Notes: a model not told the origin generated them from the letters alone. A DNA stretch of 64,000 nt from Rothia aerolata (GCF_014635585.1 NZ_BMDC01000003.1:248001-312000), one strand, 5' to 3'; shown: positions 51,720 through 60,230, numbered from the stretch's first letter. Numbers and translations are program-made.

Positions 51720-51898
51720 GTCTTTACTCCTTGTGTGATTGCTAGGCCGCCAGCCCCGCTAGGCGAGATTGGCGGTTTTCTCTGCCCCCTATTATTCAGG
51801 TTTGTGAGGCCCTACGCATTATTTAAGGCCTAGATGAACCATTTATGTGGTGAACGTAAAAGGTTACGGGTGGCCTTAACCATCGTTCCTTACTTCCT

Positions 51899-51956
51899 CG
51901 AGAGGCCACTTTTATACCGAAAATCTGCGAAAAACGGTCAAAAATTGGCCTCTCGG
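51899..51956. repeat. Hairpin repeat with TATACCGAAAAT loop, copy A
   Basis: GAGAGGCCA pairs with TGGCCTCTC, extended by a TTTT/AAAA stretch. The loop is TATACCGAAAATCTGCGAAA. A second copy lies at 52326-52383 in the same orientation, with a different but still pairing stem. Confidence 0.75.
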
Positions 51957-52215
51957 CACTAAGAGCGCCCCTTTTGTTGGATTAGGGGCAGAAAAGTGTC
52001 TCCCACCCTCCCCACAACGAGAAGGCAACCAGCCCCCCATAGGTTAGGCCCAGAGGCTAACTTCACCCCTTACACCACCCAAAAATTCCAGCATCTGTGG
52101 CTTGGGGCATGGGAAGGATGGGGTATTTCTGGATTTGTGCTGAAACAAGCTCTCGGTACACGTAGATTCCTGTGGGTAGATCTAAGGTACACACAAAGCC
52201 CGGTTGAGAGACCAA

Positions 52216-52277
52216 AGGTACACCTGTATTCCCTGGGTACACATCTAGATGTGTACCCAGGGAATACAGGTGTACCT
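52216..52277. repeat. Perfect 62-bp palindrome without spacer
   Basis: Both halves (31 bp each, beginning AGGTACACCTGTATTCCCTG and centred on ATCT|AGAT) are exactly self-complementary with no loop. It lies in the gene-free segment 51720-52714. The inner GTACACATCTA recurs in the element at 59438-59542. Confidence 0.9.
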
Positions 52278-52325
52278 ACGTCAGCCCAGCAAGAAGAAAC
52301 GTGTACTTTATCTATCGAGCTTTCC

Positions 52326-52383
52326 CGAGTGGCCATTTTTATACCGAAAATTGGAGAAAAACAGTCTAAAAATGGCCGCTCAG
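52326..52383. repeat. Hairpin repeat with TATACCGAAAAT loop, copy B
   Basis: The stem GAGTGGCCATTTTT/AAAAATGGCCGCTC surrounds TATACCGAAAATTGGAGAAA. The loop is nearly identical to copy A at 51899-51956, while the stem differs and still pairs. Confidence 0.75.
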
Positions 52384-52423
52384 CGATCATGGCAGCCTGT
52401 GCAGATGGTCCTGTTTCATTGAG

Positions 52424-52503
52424 TCGCCGCTTCAACGACAAATCGCCGGTCACGAACCGGCGAAACGTCGTTGAAGCGGCGATATGTCACCGAAGCGGCG
52501 ACT
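52424..52503. repeat. Nested inverted repeats with GAAGCGGCGA units
   Basis: TCGCCGCTTCAACGAC (52424-52439) is complementary to 52467-52482, and between them TCGCCGGT pairs with ACCGGCGA. A further GAAGCGGCGACT at 52492-52503 competes with the same left arm, so two alternative folds exist. Confidence 0.75.
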
Positions 52504-52549
52504 CGGTGCACTGACCCGTTCTGGCAAAGTAACCGAGCATTGGTTTGAA

Positions 52550-52612
52550 AGGAGTCGGCTTCTACACAATGAGTCGCTTAATAAACGGCTTTTTGCTCAG
52601 AAGCCGACTCCT
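52550..52612. repeat. 14-bp inverted repeat with long loop
   Basis: AGGAGTCGGCTTCT at 52550-52563 and AGAAGCCGACTCCT at 52599-52612 are perfect complements around 35 bases. It is the last palindrome before the tRNA-Arg terminator. Confidence 0.75.
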
Positions 52613-52675
52613 GAGCGCGGCGAACACAGATTTGTCTTATACCCCCCTATATCCCGAGCAGGTCATCAGGGTAAG

Positions 52676-52704
52676 AAAAAAGCCCCTCTTCTTTCGAAGA
52701 GAGG
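52676..52704 (-). terminator. Terminator after tRNA-Arg
   Basis: On the minus strand a short hairpin around CTCTTC/GAAGAG is followed by GGGGCTTTTTTC. It lies 11 bases beyond the tRNA 3' end. Confidence 0.7.
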
Positions 52705-52714
52705 TTGTAAGATG

Positions 52715-52787
52715 TGCGCCCGAAGGGATTCGAACCCCCAACCTTCTGATCCGTAGTCAGATGCTCTATCCGTTGAGCTACAGGCGC
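52715..52787 (-). tRNA. tRNA-Arg (anticodon ACG)
   Basis: The 73-nt cloverleaf has the acceptor GCGCCTG paired with CGGGCGC, discriminator A, D-arm TAGCTCAACGGATAGAGCA, anticodon loop CTACGGA (ACG) and T-arm GGGGGTTCGAATCCCTT. CCA is not encoded. Confidence 0.95.
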
Positions 52788-53053
52788 ATGTTCTGTTTGA
52801 TCGGAGCCTTGCCCCGTCTCAGCAACAAGTAATACTTTACACGGGTGGGTGCACCATGCCAAATCGAAAAGGCGTGAGGCTGATTACAGTATGCAGGTTA
52901 GGTTTACAAAACCTTGAGATTCCGGGGAACCCGGCGTTAAGAACGCGTTAAAAAAGTGATTTTTTCTCTCAGCGGCACAAATTAGTTTTGAAAAAAGCTC
53001 TTAGCCGTTACTCTGGTCTTATCACGATGAGGTGAGCAACCCCGAACACTTTT

Positions 53054-53093
53054 GCGTTGCCTTCTCCCATATACGAGTAGGTGGCGCTTTTTT
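53054..53093 (+). promoter_or_regulatory. Terminator-like hairpin in the pckG leader
   Basis: GCGTTGCCT pairs with AGGTGGCGC (nine pairs, three G-U) around a 16-base loop, followed by TTTTTTG. It lies about 95 bases before the pckG start, so transcription may be attenuated in the leader. The remaining 52788-53186 shows no gene; GATGAGGTGAGCAACCCC just upstream could form the rest of a structured leader. No known riboswitch class is recognised. Confidence 0.4.
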
Positions 53094-53186
53094 GTTTCTT
53101 GAAGACCAGGAGGCAAACGGTGGCTGGGGTTTTTGTTTCGGCACAACGCGGTGCCGGAATGAGACAACATATAAGGGATTCTTCAG

Positions 53187-55064
53187 ATGACTGACCTTTT
53201 GAACGGAACTATATCTTCCACGCTGGCTCCCGAGGTGCGCCAGCAGCTTGAGCAAGCGCCCACCGACTACCGTGAACTGGTGGAGTGGGTCACCGAGATT
53301 GCTGAACTGACTGAGCCTGCGGCGATTTACTGGGCAGACGGTTCTCAGGAAGAATACGACCGTCTGGCGGGCGAGCTGGTGGAGGCAGGCACCTTTATCA
53401 AGCTCTCGGACCACGAGTTCCCCAACTCCTACGCTGCTTTCTCTGATCCGGATGATGTGGCTCGCGTTGAGGAGCGCACCTTTATCTGTTCAGAAACAGA
53501 GGCGGGGGCTGGCCCCACCAACAACTGGCGCGATCCGGTTGAGATGAAGCAGACCATGACCGACCTCTACCGCGGTTGCATGCGCGGGCGCACTCTCTTT
53601 GTGATTCCCTTTGTCATGGGATCGCTCGATGCCACCGAGCCCAAGTACGGCGTGGAGATTACCGATTCTGCTTACGTGGTCTGCTCTATGCGCATTATGG
53701 CAACCATCGGTTCTGACGTGCTGAAGAAGATGTCTGAGACCGAGGCTTTCTTCGTCAAGGCCCTGCACTCGGTGGGTGCGCCTTTGGAGGAGGGCCAGCA
53801 GGACGTCGCGTGGCCGTGTAATCCCGAGAAGTACATTGTGCATTTCCCCGAGACCCGCGAAATTTGGTCTTTCGGCTCCGGCTACGGCGGTAACGCTTTG
53901 CTGGGTAAGAAGTGCTACGCCCTGCGCATCGCCTCGGCCCTGGGCCACGATAACGGCTGGATGGCCGAGCACATGCTCATTTTGAAGGTCACCAACCCCG
54001 AGGGTAAGTCGAAGTTCTTCTCGGCTGCCTTCCCCTCAGCCTGTGGCAAGACCAACTTCGCCATGATGGAACCGACCATCGACGGCTGGAAGGCCGAGAT
54101 GGTGGGCGATGACATTGCCTGGATTAGCTTCGATGCCGAGGGCAAGCCCCGGGTGGTCAACCCCGAAGCAGGTATGTTCGGTGTGGCCCCCGGCACCGGC
54201 TGGTCAACCAACCCCAATGCTATGCGCGCTATTTCCGGCGGCAACACCATCTTCACCAACGTTGCGCTGACCGACGACGGCTCCGTGTGGTGGGAGGGCA
54301 AGACCGACGAGGTTCCCGAGCACCTCATCGACTGGCAGGGCAACGACTGGACTCCCGACTCCGTCCGCCCCGCAGCTCATCCCAACTCTCGTTTCTGCAC
54401 CCCCATCGAGCAGGTTGAGATGCTGGCCCCCGAGTTCTCTGAGCCCGACGGTGTGCCCCTGTCTGCCATGATTTTCGGCGGCCGTCGCAAGACCACCATT
54501 CCGCTGGTGTCTGAGGCCCAGTCCTGGGAGCAGGGCGTCTTCCGCGGCGTCACTCTCTCATCGGAGACCACCGCCGCAGCTAAGGGTGCTGTGGGCGTGG
54601 TACGCCGCGACCCCATGGCTATGCTGCCCTTTATCGGCTACAACGCCTCTGACTACTTCCGCCACTGGCTTGATCTGGGCGAGAAGCACGGCGAAGAGAA
54701 TATGCCCGGTATCTACTACGTCAACTGGTTCCGCCGTACTGAGGACGGCGGCTTCGCCTGGCCAGGTTTCGGTGAGAATTCCCGTGTGGTGAAGTGGATC
54801 TTCAACCGTCTTGAAGGAAAGGCAGACGGCCAGGAGACCCTCTTCGGTGTGGTTCCCACCGCTGAGGATCTTGACTTGACCGGCCTGGAAATTTCAGACG
54901 AAGAAATCGAGGCTGCCCTGGCGGTCAAGGTTGACGAGTTTGAAACCGAGCTGGCCGGTATTGATGAGTGGCTGGCAAAGTTCGGCGATGACCTTCCGGC
55001 TCGTATTCGTGAGCAGCGTGATGACATGGCAGCTCGGATTGAGGCGGCTCGCTCTCACAGCTAG
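53187..55064 (+). CDS. pckG: Phosphoenolpyruvate carboxykinase (GTP)
   Basis: This 625-residue cytosolic enzyme interconverts oxaloacetate and PEP in gluconeogenesis and anaplerosis. The GTP-type signature is [19 protein letters not shown] (kinase-1a loop, with Cys). The metal and nucleotide ligands are in [39 protein letters not shown] and [20 protein letters not shown] follow. Length matches the family. AAGGGA precedes the ATG by about eight bases. The gene ends at a clear 14-bp terminator. A terminator-like hairpin in the leader suggests attenuation. Confidence 0.96.
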   Translation: MTDLLNGTISSTLAPEVRQQLEQAPTDYRELVEWVTEIAELTEPAAIYWADGSQEEYDRLAGELVEAGTFIKLSDHEFPNSYAAFSDPDDVARVEERTFICSETEAGAGPTNNWRDPVEMKQTMTDLYRGCMRGRTLFVIPFVMGSLDATEPKYGVEITDSAYVVCSMRIMATIGSDVLKKMSETEAFFVKALHSVGAPLEEGQQDVAWPCNPEKYIVHFPETREIWSFGSGYGGNALLGKKCYALRIASALGHDNGWMAEHMLILKVTNPEGKSKFFSAAFPSACGKTNFAMMEPTIDGWKAEMVGDDIAWISFDAEGKPRVVNPEAGMFGVAPGTGWSTNPNAMRAISGGNTIFTNVALTDDGSVWWEGKTDEVPEHLIDWQGNDWTPDSVRPAAHPNSRFCTPIEQVEMLAPEFSEPDGVPLSAMIFGGRRKTTIPLVSEAQSWEQGVFRGVTLSSETTAAAKGAVGVVRRDPMAMLPFIGYNASDYFRHWLDLGEKHGEENMPGIYYVNWFRRTEDGGFAWPGFGENSRVVKWIFNRLEGKADGQETLFGVVPTAEDLDLTGLEISDEEIEAALAVKVDEFETELAGIDEWLAKFGDDLPARIREQRDDMAARIEAARSHS

Positions 55065-55081
55065 CGGGTGAAACCTCATAT

Positions 55082-55116
55082 ATGGCGACAGGGAGCTTGG
55101 TTCTCCCTGTCGCCAT
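55082..55116 (+). terminator. Intrinsic terminator of pckG
   Basis: ATGGCGACAGGGAG and CTCCCTGTCGCCAT form a perfect 14-bp stem with a seven-base loop, then TTAT. Confidence 0.85.
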
Positions 55117-55195
55117 TTATGTTCTTCAAGATTTGATTGACATATAATAATCAATTGGTTTTGCTCACACTTGCGTTCTAAATAAGGGGAAATAC

Positions 55196-56677
55196 GTGGA
55201 ACACCTGCTCAGTGTCAAGGGGGTCACGAAGAAGCACGAACATCTGCGTGCGCTCAAAGGTGTAGACCTAGAGGTTGGCCGCGGCGAAGTTCTGGGGCTG
55301 CTGGGGGAAAACGGTGCGGGAAAATCTACCCTGCTCTCGATTCTGGGCGGCTGGGACACACCGGATTCTGGCAGCATGGTTTTGGCGGGGGAGGAGTACA
55401 ACCCCCGCAGTTCCGAAGAAGCCATGGTCTGTGGAGTGGGCTCAATTCGGCAGAAGTTTAAGGTTGATCCTGAACTCACCGTTGCCCAGGCAATTTTTCG
55501 CTCGGTAAGCCGCCCGATGACTGAAGAGCAGCAGGTAGAACGGGCTGCACAGCTACTGGCTGAAGCCGGTGTTGATGTTAAGGCTGAGGCTATGATGGGC
55601 TCTCTGTTGCGGGCTGAACAGGCGCTGGTTGAAGTGGTGCGCATGGTGGCTGAGGAAACCCAGCTGGTGCTCATCGACGAGGTCGCAGCGACTTTCAACG
55701 ACTATGAAATTTTCCAGTTTCACGAGGTAACCCGCCGTCTGGTAGCAGAGGGCCGCTCGGTTATCTTTATTACCCACAGACTCGATGAGATTCGTGCGCT
55801 GGCGGACCGCGCCGTCATTCTGGACGACGGCAGCATCAACCACGAAATCACCCCCGGCCGTATGACCTCAGCGGAGATCGCCTTCAAGATGTTCCGGCGC
55901 GATATCAGCATGGGCAACCGACCCGAGGAATTCAGCAGCGGTAACGAAAAGCTAGAGGTTGCGGGGCTTACCTCGGCCAACGGTTTTCTCAAGAAGGTGA
56001 GTTTTAGCGTTGATCGTGGCGAAATTTTTGGCCTGACCGGTCTGCGGCGCTCGGGTATCAACGAGGTTGCCTCCGCCCTGGTTGGCGTGCAGCCTGCCAC
56101 CTATGAGACTCTTCGGGTCAAGGGGGAGGACGTTACGATCACCAGCCCCGAAGACGCCGTGAAGCACGGCATCGGCTACCTATCGGATAATGACGACGAG
56201 CTGGGGCTGGCCAGCGAGCGTTCCATTGCCAAGACCCTTCTGGAATCATTGGGTGTTGACCCGGGCGAGGGTGATTTTCTGCGCGAGGTCTCCGCTTTGC
56301 GCGAGGTAGCCGAGCAGGTGCAGCGGCTGCGCATCAAAACCACCAATATCCAGGGGGAGGTGGGCAAGCTCTCCGGCGGTGACCAGCAGAAAGTGGCGCT
56401 GGAACGCTGGATTACCTCTGACTGCGAGATTCTGATTCTCAACCACCCCACCCGCGGTATCGATATCAACGCTAAGAGCGAGATTTATAAGATGCTCAAG
56501 GAGCTAACCGATAAAGGCACCTCAATTATTATGATTAGCTCTGATATGACCGAACTGATAGAGCTCTGCCACCGTATTGGGGTGATGCGCAACGGTGAGA
56601 TGGTCTCGATTCAGCGCAATGACGAGGCGAGTGAAGATACCCTGATGATGGCGGCTATCGGTGAGGAAGTGCTCTAG
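55196..56677 (+). CDS. Orphan RbsA-like ABC ATPase with one degenerate site
   Basis: This is a 493-residue protein of two fused ABC ATPase domains, as in sugar importers (RbsA/MglA). Domain 1 has an intact Walker A LLGENGAGKST and Walker B LVLIDEV but no proper signature (GSLLRAEQALVEVV). Domain 2 has the signature LSGGDQQKVALERW. Its Walker A is GLTGLRRSGINEV and its Walker B LILNHPTRGIDINAK lost both acidic residues (DEP to NHP). Thus one composite site (domain 1 Walker A with domain 2 signature) looks active and the other is dead. No permease or binding protein is adjacent, which is unusual. The start is GTG with AAGGGG upstream. The protein may work with a distant permease. Confidence 0.85.
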   Translation: MEHLLSVKGVTKKHEHLRALKGVDLEVGRGEVLGLLGENGAGKSTLLSILGGWDTPDSGSMVLAGEEYNPRSSEEAMVCGVGSIRQKFKVDPELTVAQAIFRSVSRPMTEEQQVERAAQLLAEAGVDVKAEAMMGSLLRAEQALVEVVRMVAEETQLVLIDEVAATFNDYEIFQFHEVTRRLVAEGRSVIFITHRLDEIRALADRAVILDDGSINHEITPGRMTSAEIAFKMFRRDISMGNRPEEFSSGNEKLEVAGLTSANGFLKKVSFSVDRGEIFGLTGLRRSGINEVASALVGVQPATYETLRVKGEDVTITSPEDAVKHGIGYLSDNDDELGLASERSIAKTLLESLGVDPGEGDFLREVSALREVAEQVQRLRIKTTNIQGEVGKLSGGDQQKVALERWITSDCEILILNHPTRGIDINAKSEIYKMLKELTDKGTSIIMISSDMTELIELCHRIGVMRNGEMVSIQRNDEASEDTLMMAAIGEEVL

Positions 56678-56713
56678 CCTGTATCAGGGGAGTCTCAAAC
56701 AAGAACCTATATA

Positions 56714-56753
56714 AGAAGGGGAGCCCGCTCAGCTTTGAGCGGGCTCCCCTTCT
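56714..56753. terminator. Bidirectional terminator
   Basis: A perfect 18-bp stem AGAAGGGGAGCCCGCTCA / TGAGCGGGCTCCCCTTCT closes on GCTT between convergent ABC and roadblock genes, with TTTG following. Confidence 0.9.
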
Positions 56754-56772
56754 TTGTATGCCGGTCTATCTC

Positions 56773-57141
56773 TTAGAGAGAGATGCGGGAGGCAATGGCG
56801 TTGAGCTTGTGGCGGGCCAGTGCTAGGTTAGCGGTGTTGCGATCCAGAACCAGGTAGACGAACAGACCCGAGGTATCAGAGGTGTTCAGAACGTTGACCA
56901 GGTGGTACTGGGTGTTGAGGGTAATCATGATGTCTTCGATGTTGCCATCGAGGCCAAGATCAGACATGGTCTTCAGCTTGGCGCGCACCACGTTAGAGTT
57001 ACCGGCTGCTGCAACGGTCAGGTCGAAACCGGGGTTACCACCGGAAGCCAGAGCCATACCGGAGGAAATATCAACAAGTGCCGCCCCTGAGGCACCTTCG
57101 ATAGTGAGCAGTTCCTGGATTGAGTTATCGAGAGAAGACAT
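56773..57141 (-). CDS. Roadblock/LC7 domain protein
   Basis: This 122-residue protein has the roadblock/LC7 pattern, beginning SLDNSIQELLTIEGASGAAL with a VDISSGMALAS strand turn. A hydrophobic helix follows (LTVAAAGNSNVVRAKLKTMS) and then IEDIMITLNTQYHLVNVLNT. In actinobacteria these proteins usually accompany Ras-like GTPases and histidine kinases (conservon/Cvn type). None is next to it here, so it is an orphan whose partner must be elsewhere. It is separated from the convergent ABC gene by a terminator. About 260 bases upstream (57142-57405) hold no other gene. Confidence 0.8.
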   Translation of the reverse strand: MSSLDNSIQELLTIEGASGAALVDISSGMALASGGNPGFDLTVAAAGNSNVVRAKLKTMSDLGLDGNIEDIMITLNTQYHLVNVLNTSDTSGLFVYLVLDRNTANLALARHKLNAIASRISL

Positions 57142-57405
57142 AAAGGAGTCTCCCTTTCATGCTGAGTGAATTAAGTGTGTAGACTGCCCGAGTGGGCGCC
57201 CATGCGAACACACTTATAATACTCTGTGGGGCGCGGTTTCTAGCGGTTTTAAGGCGGTGTCGGGCAAGCACTCATGGGTTCAAAAGGGCAGAAATGACCC
57301 TTAGACCTAAAGCAAGCTCACATAAGCAACGCTTTCCTTAAAAACTGTCAGATAAGTTTTCGGCGTAAAATATACATAAAGCGAGTCGGAGGGAGGAAAT
57401 TCATT

Positions 57406-57894
57406 ATGCGACTGACTGCTTTCTCCGATGTTTCTCTGCGCATCATGATGCTTCTAGCCGGTGCTGAGGGAGAAAAACTCTCCACCCAGACCATTGCCAA
57501 CGGCGTGGGTACCCCCTATAACCACGTGGCGAAATCTGTAGCCTTCTTGGCCAACCACGGTTGGGTGAGTGCCAGCCGGGGCCGTTTTGGCGGTGTCTGC
57601 CTGTCTGAGGCGGGTTCGGCGGCAACCGTGGGGCAGGTGCTGCGCGCGACCGAAGGTGATATTCCCATGGTGGAGTGCGAAAGCCACGAGGGCTCCTGCC
57701 CGCTGGATCAGAGCTGTAGGCTCAAGGGTGCCCTGGCCAAGGCCCGCGAGGCTTTCTTTGCGGTGCTGGATCCCGTGGTGATTTCAGAACTTCCGAGCCA
57801 GCGTCAGATGGGGCCGGTTTTCGTGGAGCTGGGCCTGGGGCCGCTGGCTCAGACCAAGAAGCTGGAGCACGCGCAGAAACTTCCGCAGTCGTAA
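57406..57894 (+). CDS. nsrR: Rrf2 family regulator, NsrR-like
   Basis: This is a 162-residue iron-sulfur regulator. The winged helix begins MRLTAFSDVSLRIMMLLAGA with SVAFLANHGWVSASRGRFGG. Three cysteines at 91, 98 and 104 (VECESHEGSCPLDQSC) fit the cluster-binding site of NsrR, which senses nitric oxide. The flavohaemoglobin gene downstream confirms the NO role. GGAGGGAGG lies ten bases before the ATG. A dispersed palindromic element separates it from hmp. Repression of hmp is inferred from family knowledge. Confidence 0.88.
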   Translation: MRLTAFSDVSLRIMMLLAGAEGEKLSTQTIANGVGTPYNHVAKSVAFLANHGWVSASRGRFGGVCLSEAGSAATVGQVLRATEGDIPMVECESHEGSCPLDQSCRLKGALAKAREAFFAVLDPVVISELPSQRQMGPVFVELGLGPLAQTKKLEHAQKLPQS

Positions 57895-57929
57895 AAGACT
57901 GGGTGGGCTTGTTTGAATGGGCGTAAAGA

Positions 57930-58056
57930 CAGCTCGAGCGCACCTGGCCAACTGGCATCGGGATGAAGCGACACGGGTGCGAGCTTGCGAGCACTCAGGA
58001 GTGAGCGGAATCGCGAAGCGTGCGTTTAAGGGAGGTTGGCCAGTGTGCTCGGGCTG
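57930..58056. repeat. Dispersed palindromic element, copy 2 (with internal insert)
   Basis: Ends CAGCTCGAGCGCACCTGGCC (57930) and GGCCAGTGTGCTCGGGCTG (to 58056) resemble the arms of copy 1 at 27039-27109. The core pieces AACTGGCATCGGG and GTTTAAGGGAGGTTGGC are present in reverse-complement orientation. About 55 bases are inserted between them. It lies after nsrR and before hmp. Confidence 0.75.
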
Positions 58057-58137
58057 GATAGACCATTTCTGAGCAAGTATTGGACAAGTGAGTTTTCCCT
58101 CGTGGGGGCACGAGTTGTGCCCACTGTAACTAAATCT

Positions 58138-58150
58138 GCATTGAATATGC
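58138..58150. promoter_or_regulatory. Possible NsrR site before hmp
   Basis: GCATTGAATATGC is an imperfect palindrome about 48 bases before the hmp ATG, resembling the ATGCAT-type half-sites bound by NsrR. The region lies in the likely promoter. Support is weak. Confidence 0.3.
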
Positions 58151-58198
58151 TAGTTTTGTTAGTGGTTTTAGAAACAACCTGTCTCTAAGGAGCACCCT

Positions 58199-59389
58199 AT
58201 GCTTTCCGAAAAGTCCCGCCCCATTGTTGAGGCAACCGCTCCCGTCGTCGCCGAGCGCATGCCCTTCATTACTCCTGAGTTCTACAAGCGAATGTTTGCT
58301 GCCCGCCCCGACCTCATGGACGGCATGTTCTCTCGATCATCGCAGCTCGAGGGAACCCAGCCCCAGGCTCTGGCAAACTCCATCGTTATTTTCGCAACCT
58401 ATATTCTGGCCAACCCCGATAAGTACCCCGATGAGGTGCTCTCCCGCGTAGCCCACAAGCACGCTTCCCTGGGTTTGCAGGAAGATGAATACCCCACCGT
58501 CTACAAGTACCTCTTCGAGGCAATCGCCGCTGACCTGGGCGATGCTGCCACCGAGGAAGTCGTTGAAGCCTGGACCGAGGTCTACTGGCTCATGGCAGAT
58601 GCCCTCATCAAGATTGAGAAGGGCCTCTACGCCTCCCAGGCCAACGACGTCATGCACGCTCCCTTCACCCTGGTTGACCGCAAGGAGACCGGTAACGAAA
58701 CCGTCGTCCTCACCTTTGAGGCGGCCGACGACACCGCTCTGACCGAAGCGAAGGCCGGCCAGTACGTCTCCATTATCACCGAGGCAGAAGACGGCCTGCG
58801 CCAGCCCCGCCAGTACACCCTGCTCCCCTCGGGCCCCAAGCAGCGCCGGGTTGCTATCAAGCTCGACCACGAGGGCGAGATGACAAAGCGCCACCACCAG
58901 CTGGCCCTGGGCGACGTCGTCGAAATCTCTAACCCCTACGGTGACATTACCCTGGGCGGTTTCGGCGACGACGGTTCCGGCCCCCTCTACCTCTTCTCTG
59001 CGGGTATCGGTGTGACCCCCATGGTGGCTTTCCTCTCTGAGCTGGCTGAGCAGGGCTCAACCCGCGAGGTTGTGGTGGTTCATGCTGACCGCTCGGCTGA
59101 TTCCTGGCCCCTGCGCGAGGAAATGAGCGAGCTGGTAGAGAAGCTACCCAATGCCAAGCTGGTGAGCTTCTTCTCTGCCGGCGGTGGCGACTTCGAGGGC
59201 CGGGTGGATGTCTCCAAGCTTAGCGTTCCCTCCAATGCTGCGGCCTACCTCTGCGGCCCCTTAGACTTCATGAAGAACGTGCGGTCTCAGCTGGTGGGCG
59301 CGGGTGTGCCCGGCTTCCAGGTACAGTACGAAATCTTCGGCCCCGACCAGTGGATGCTGCGCGATACAGCGCGTGCTGAGAACAAGTAG
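58199..59389 (+). CDS. hmp: Flavohaemoglobin, nitric oxide dioxygenase
   Basis: This 396-residue cytoplasmic enzyme oxidises NO to nitrate. The globin domain (1-140) has MLSEKSRPIVEATAPVVAER and the proximal-His region RVAHKHASLGLQEDEYPTVY. The FAD domain has RQYTLLPSG and the NAD domain LYLFSAGIGVTPMVAFLSEL and YLCGPLDFMKNV. It is close to the usual 400 residues. TCTAAGGAG precedes the ATG at a good distance. The NsrR-type regulator lies upstream, so expression should respond to NO. Confidence 0.95.
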   Translation: MLSEKSRPIVEATAPVVAERMPFITPEFYKRMFAARPDLMDGMFSRSSQLEGTQPQALANSIVIFATYILANPDKYPDEVLSRVAHKHASLGLQEDEYPTVYKYLFEAIAADLGDAATEEVVEAWTEVYWLMADALIKIEKGLYASQANDVMHAPFTLVDRKETGNETVVLTFEAADDTALTEAKAGQYVSIITEAEDGLRQPRQYTLLPSGPKQRRVAIKLDHEGEMTKRHHQLALGDVVEISNPYGDITLGGFGDDGSGPLYLFSAGIGVTPMVAFLSELAEQGSTREVVVVHADRSADSWPLREEMSELVEKLPNAKLVSFFSAGGGDFEGRVDVSKLSVPSNAAAYLCGPLDFMKNVRSQLVGAGVPGFQVQYEIFGPDQWMLRDTARAENK

Positions 59390-59437
59390 GTTCAATCCGA
59401 GGACGCCGCCGGGGCGGGTTTTCTGCCTCGGTGCGGG

Positions 59438-59542
59438 TTTTCGGTACACCTGAATTTCTATTTGTAGAAGTTTGGTACACATGGGGAGCGCCAGTACACA
59501 TCTATTTGTGTACTGGCGCTCTGAATGTGTACCGACCGAAAA
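59438..59542. repeat. Nested GTACAC hairpin between hmp and DUF1648 gene
   Basis: A perfect 15-bp stem GAGCGCCAGTACACA / TGTGTACTGGCGCTC (59486-59521) closes on TCTATT. An outer GGTACAC/GTGTACC pair and TTTTCGG/CCGAAAA flank it. The motif GTACACATCTA also occurs in the 62-bp palindrome at 52216-52277. Confidence 0.75.
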
Positions 59543-59612
59543 TACAGGCCCCCCGTGCGAGATAGGGGGGTGCGGTAAACTGGTCAAAACCCTTCTGACA
59601 CAAGGATGTGCC

Positions 59613-60212
59613 ATGACCGAGAACCACAAACGCTACCTGACCGAAGCCGAGCTTGAAGAAATCAGGCAGAACCGGTCTGCCAACCGCTGGCAAGCCAAGG
59701 AGCCCACTAACAGGCAGCAGCGCCCGCAACCTGAGCCAGCGGCGTCCTCCACCCGAATTCTGCTCGCAATCGGCTGGACCATTCTGGTGCTGGGCAGTAT
59801 CTACGCGATTGCAAGCTGGTTGCGCCTGCCCGAGCAAGTACCGGTGCACTTCGGCCCCAACGGCGAGCCCGATGCCTGGGGCTCAAAATACGAATCAATC
59901 ATTGGCCTGGCGGTTTTGCTTCCAAGCACTGTGCTCTGCCTGGTTCTAGCGCGGTTCCCCAAAATTCATAACGTGCCCTTTAACTATGAGACCAATGAGC
60001 AATGGCAGCGTTTCTACACCCTCAGTGCCAACCTCTGCGCCTGGCTAGGTATTGGAATGGCCCTTTTCATTCCCGAAATCGCCTGGGCAACCGCGCACCC
60101 GGCGACCCTGCCCTGGCTCTTCTGGATACCCCTGGCCATCTGCATTCTGCCCCTCTTCTTCTACTTTCCCGCCATGGTAAAACTTCGCAAAAGAAAACTC
60201 GCCCGAAAGTAG
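59613..60212 (+). CDS. DUF1648 membrane protein
   Basis: This protein of 199 residues has a charged N-terminus (AELEEIRQNRSANRWQAKEP) and four hydrophobic segments. The DUF1648 hallmark is RLPEQVPVHFGPNGEPDAWG, followed by LAVLLPSTVLCLVLA. ATG at 59613 is chosen because AAGGA lies seven bases upstream; a longer frame beginning at 59472 would cross the hairpin at 59438-59542. Function is unknown; Bacillus SdpI has a related domain. It is followed closely by a TauE/SafE permease. Confidence 0.8.
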   Translation: MTENHKRYLTEAELEEIRQNRSANRWQAKEPTNRQQRPQPEPAASSTRILLAIGWTILVLGSIYAIASWLRLPEQVPVHFGPNGEPDAWGSKYESIIGLAVLLPSTVLCLVLARFPKIHNVPFNYETNEQWQRFYTLSANLCAWLGIGMALFIPEIAWATAHPATLPWLFWIPLAICILPLFFYFPAMVKLRKRKLARK

Positions 60213-60230
60213 GCGGGTTACTATCGGAGC

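Larger units (their letters stand above)
51720..52714. other. Gene-free segment of about 1 kb packed with palindromes
   Basis: Between ferredoxin and tRNA-Arg I find no supported gene. Open frames here cross the palindromes and have no family match. The segment holds five hairpin elements (listed separately) and a local repeat pair. There is no transposase remnant or tRNA-like fragment that I can see. Confidence 0.6.

Noticed and set aside
52424-52503. Short repeated GAAGCGGCGA units considered as a CRISPR remnant
   Set aside because: The units are inverted rather than direct, lack regular spacing, and no cas gene is nearby.
51996-52514. Open frame of 172 codons in the palindrome-rich region
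   Set aside because: It reads straight through the 62-bp palindrome and other hairpins, has no recognisable domain and no good start.
53020-53100. pckG leader considered as a SAM riboswitch because of TCTTATCACGATGAGG and GCAACC
   Set aside because: The order and pairing of the SAM-I or SAM-IV core are missing, and a gluconeogenic gene is an unlikely target.
57142-57405. Possible NsrR autoregulatory site before nsrR
   Set aside because: Only loose AT-rich similarity (AAAATATACATAA), with no convincing palindrome.
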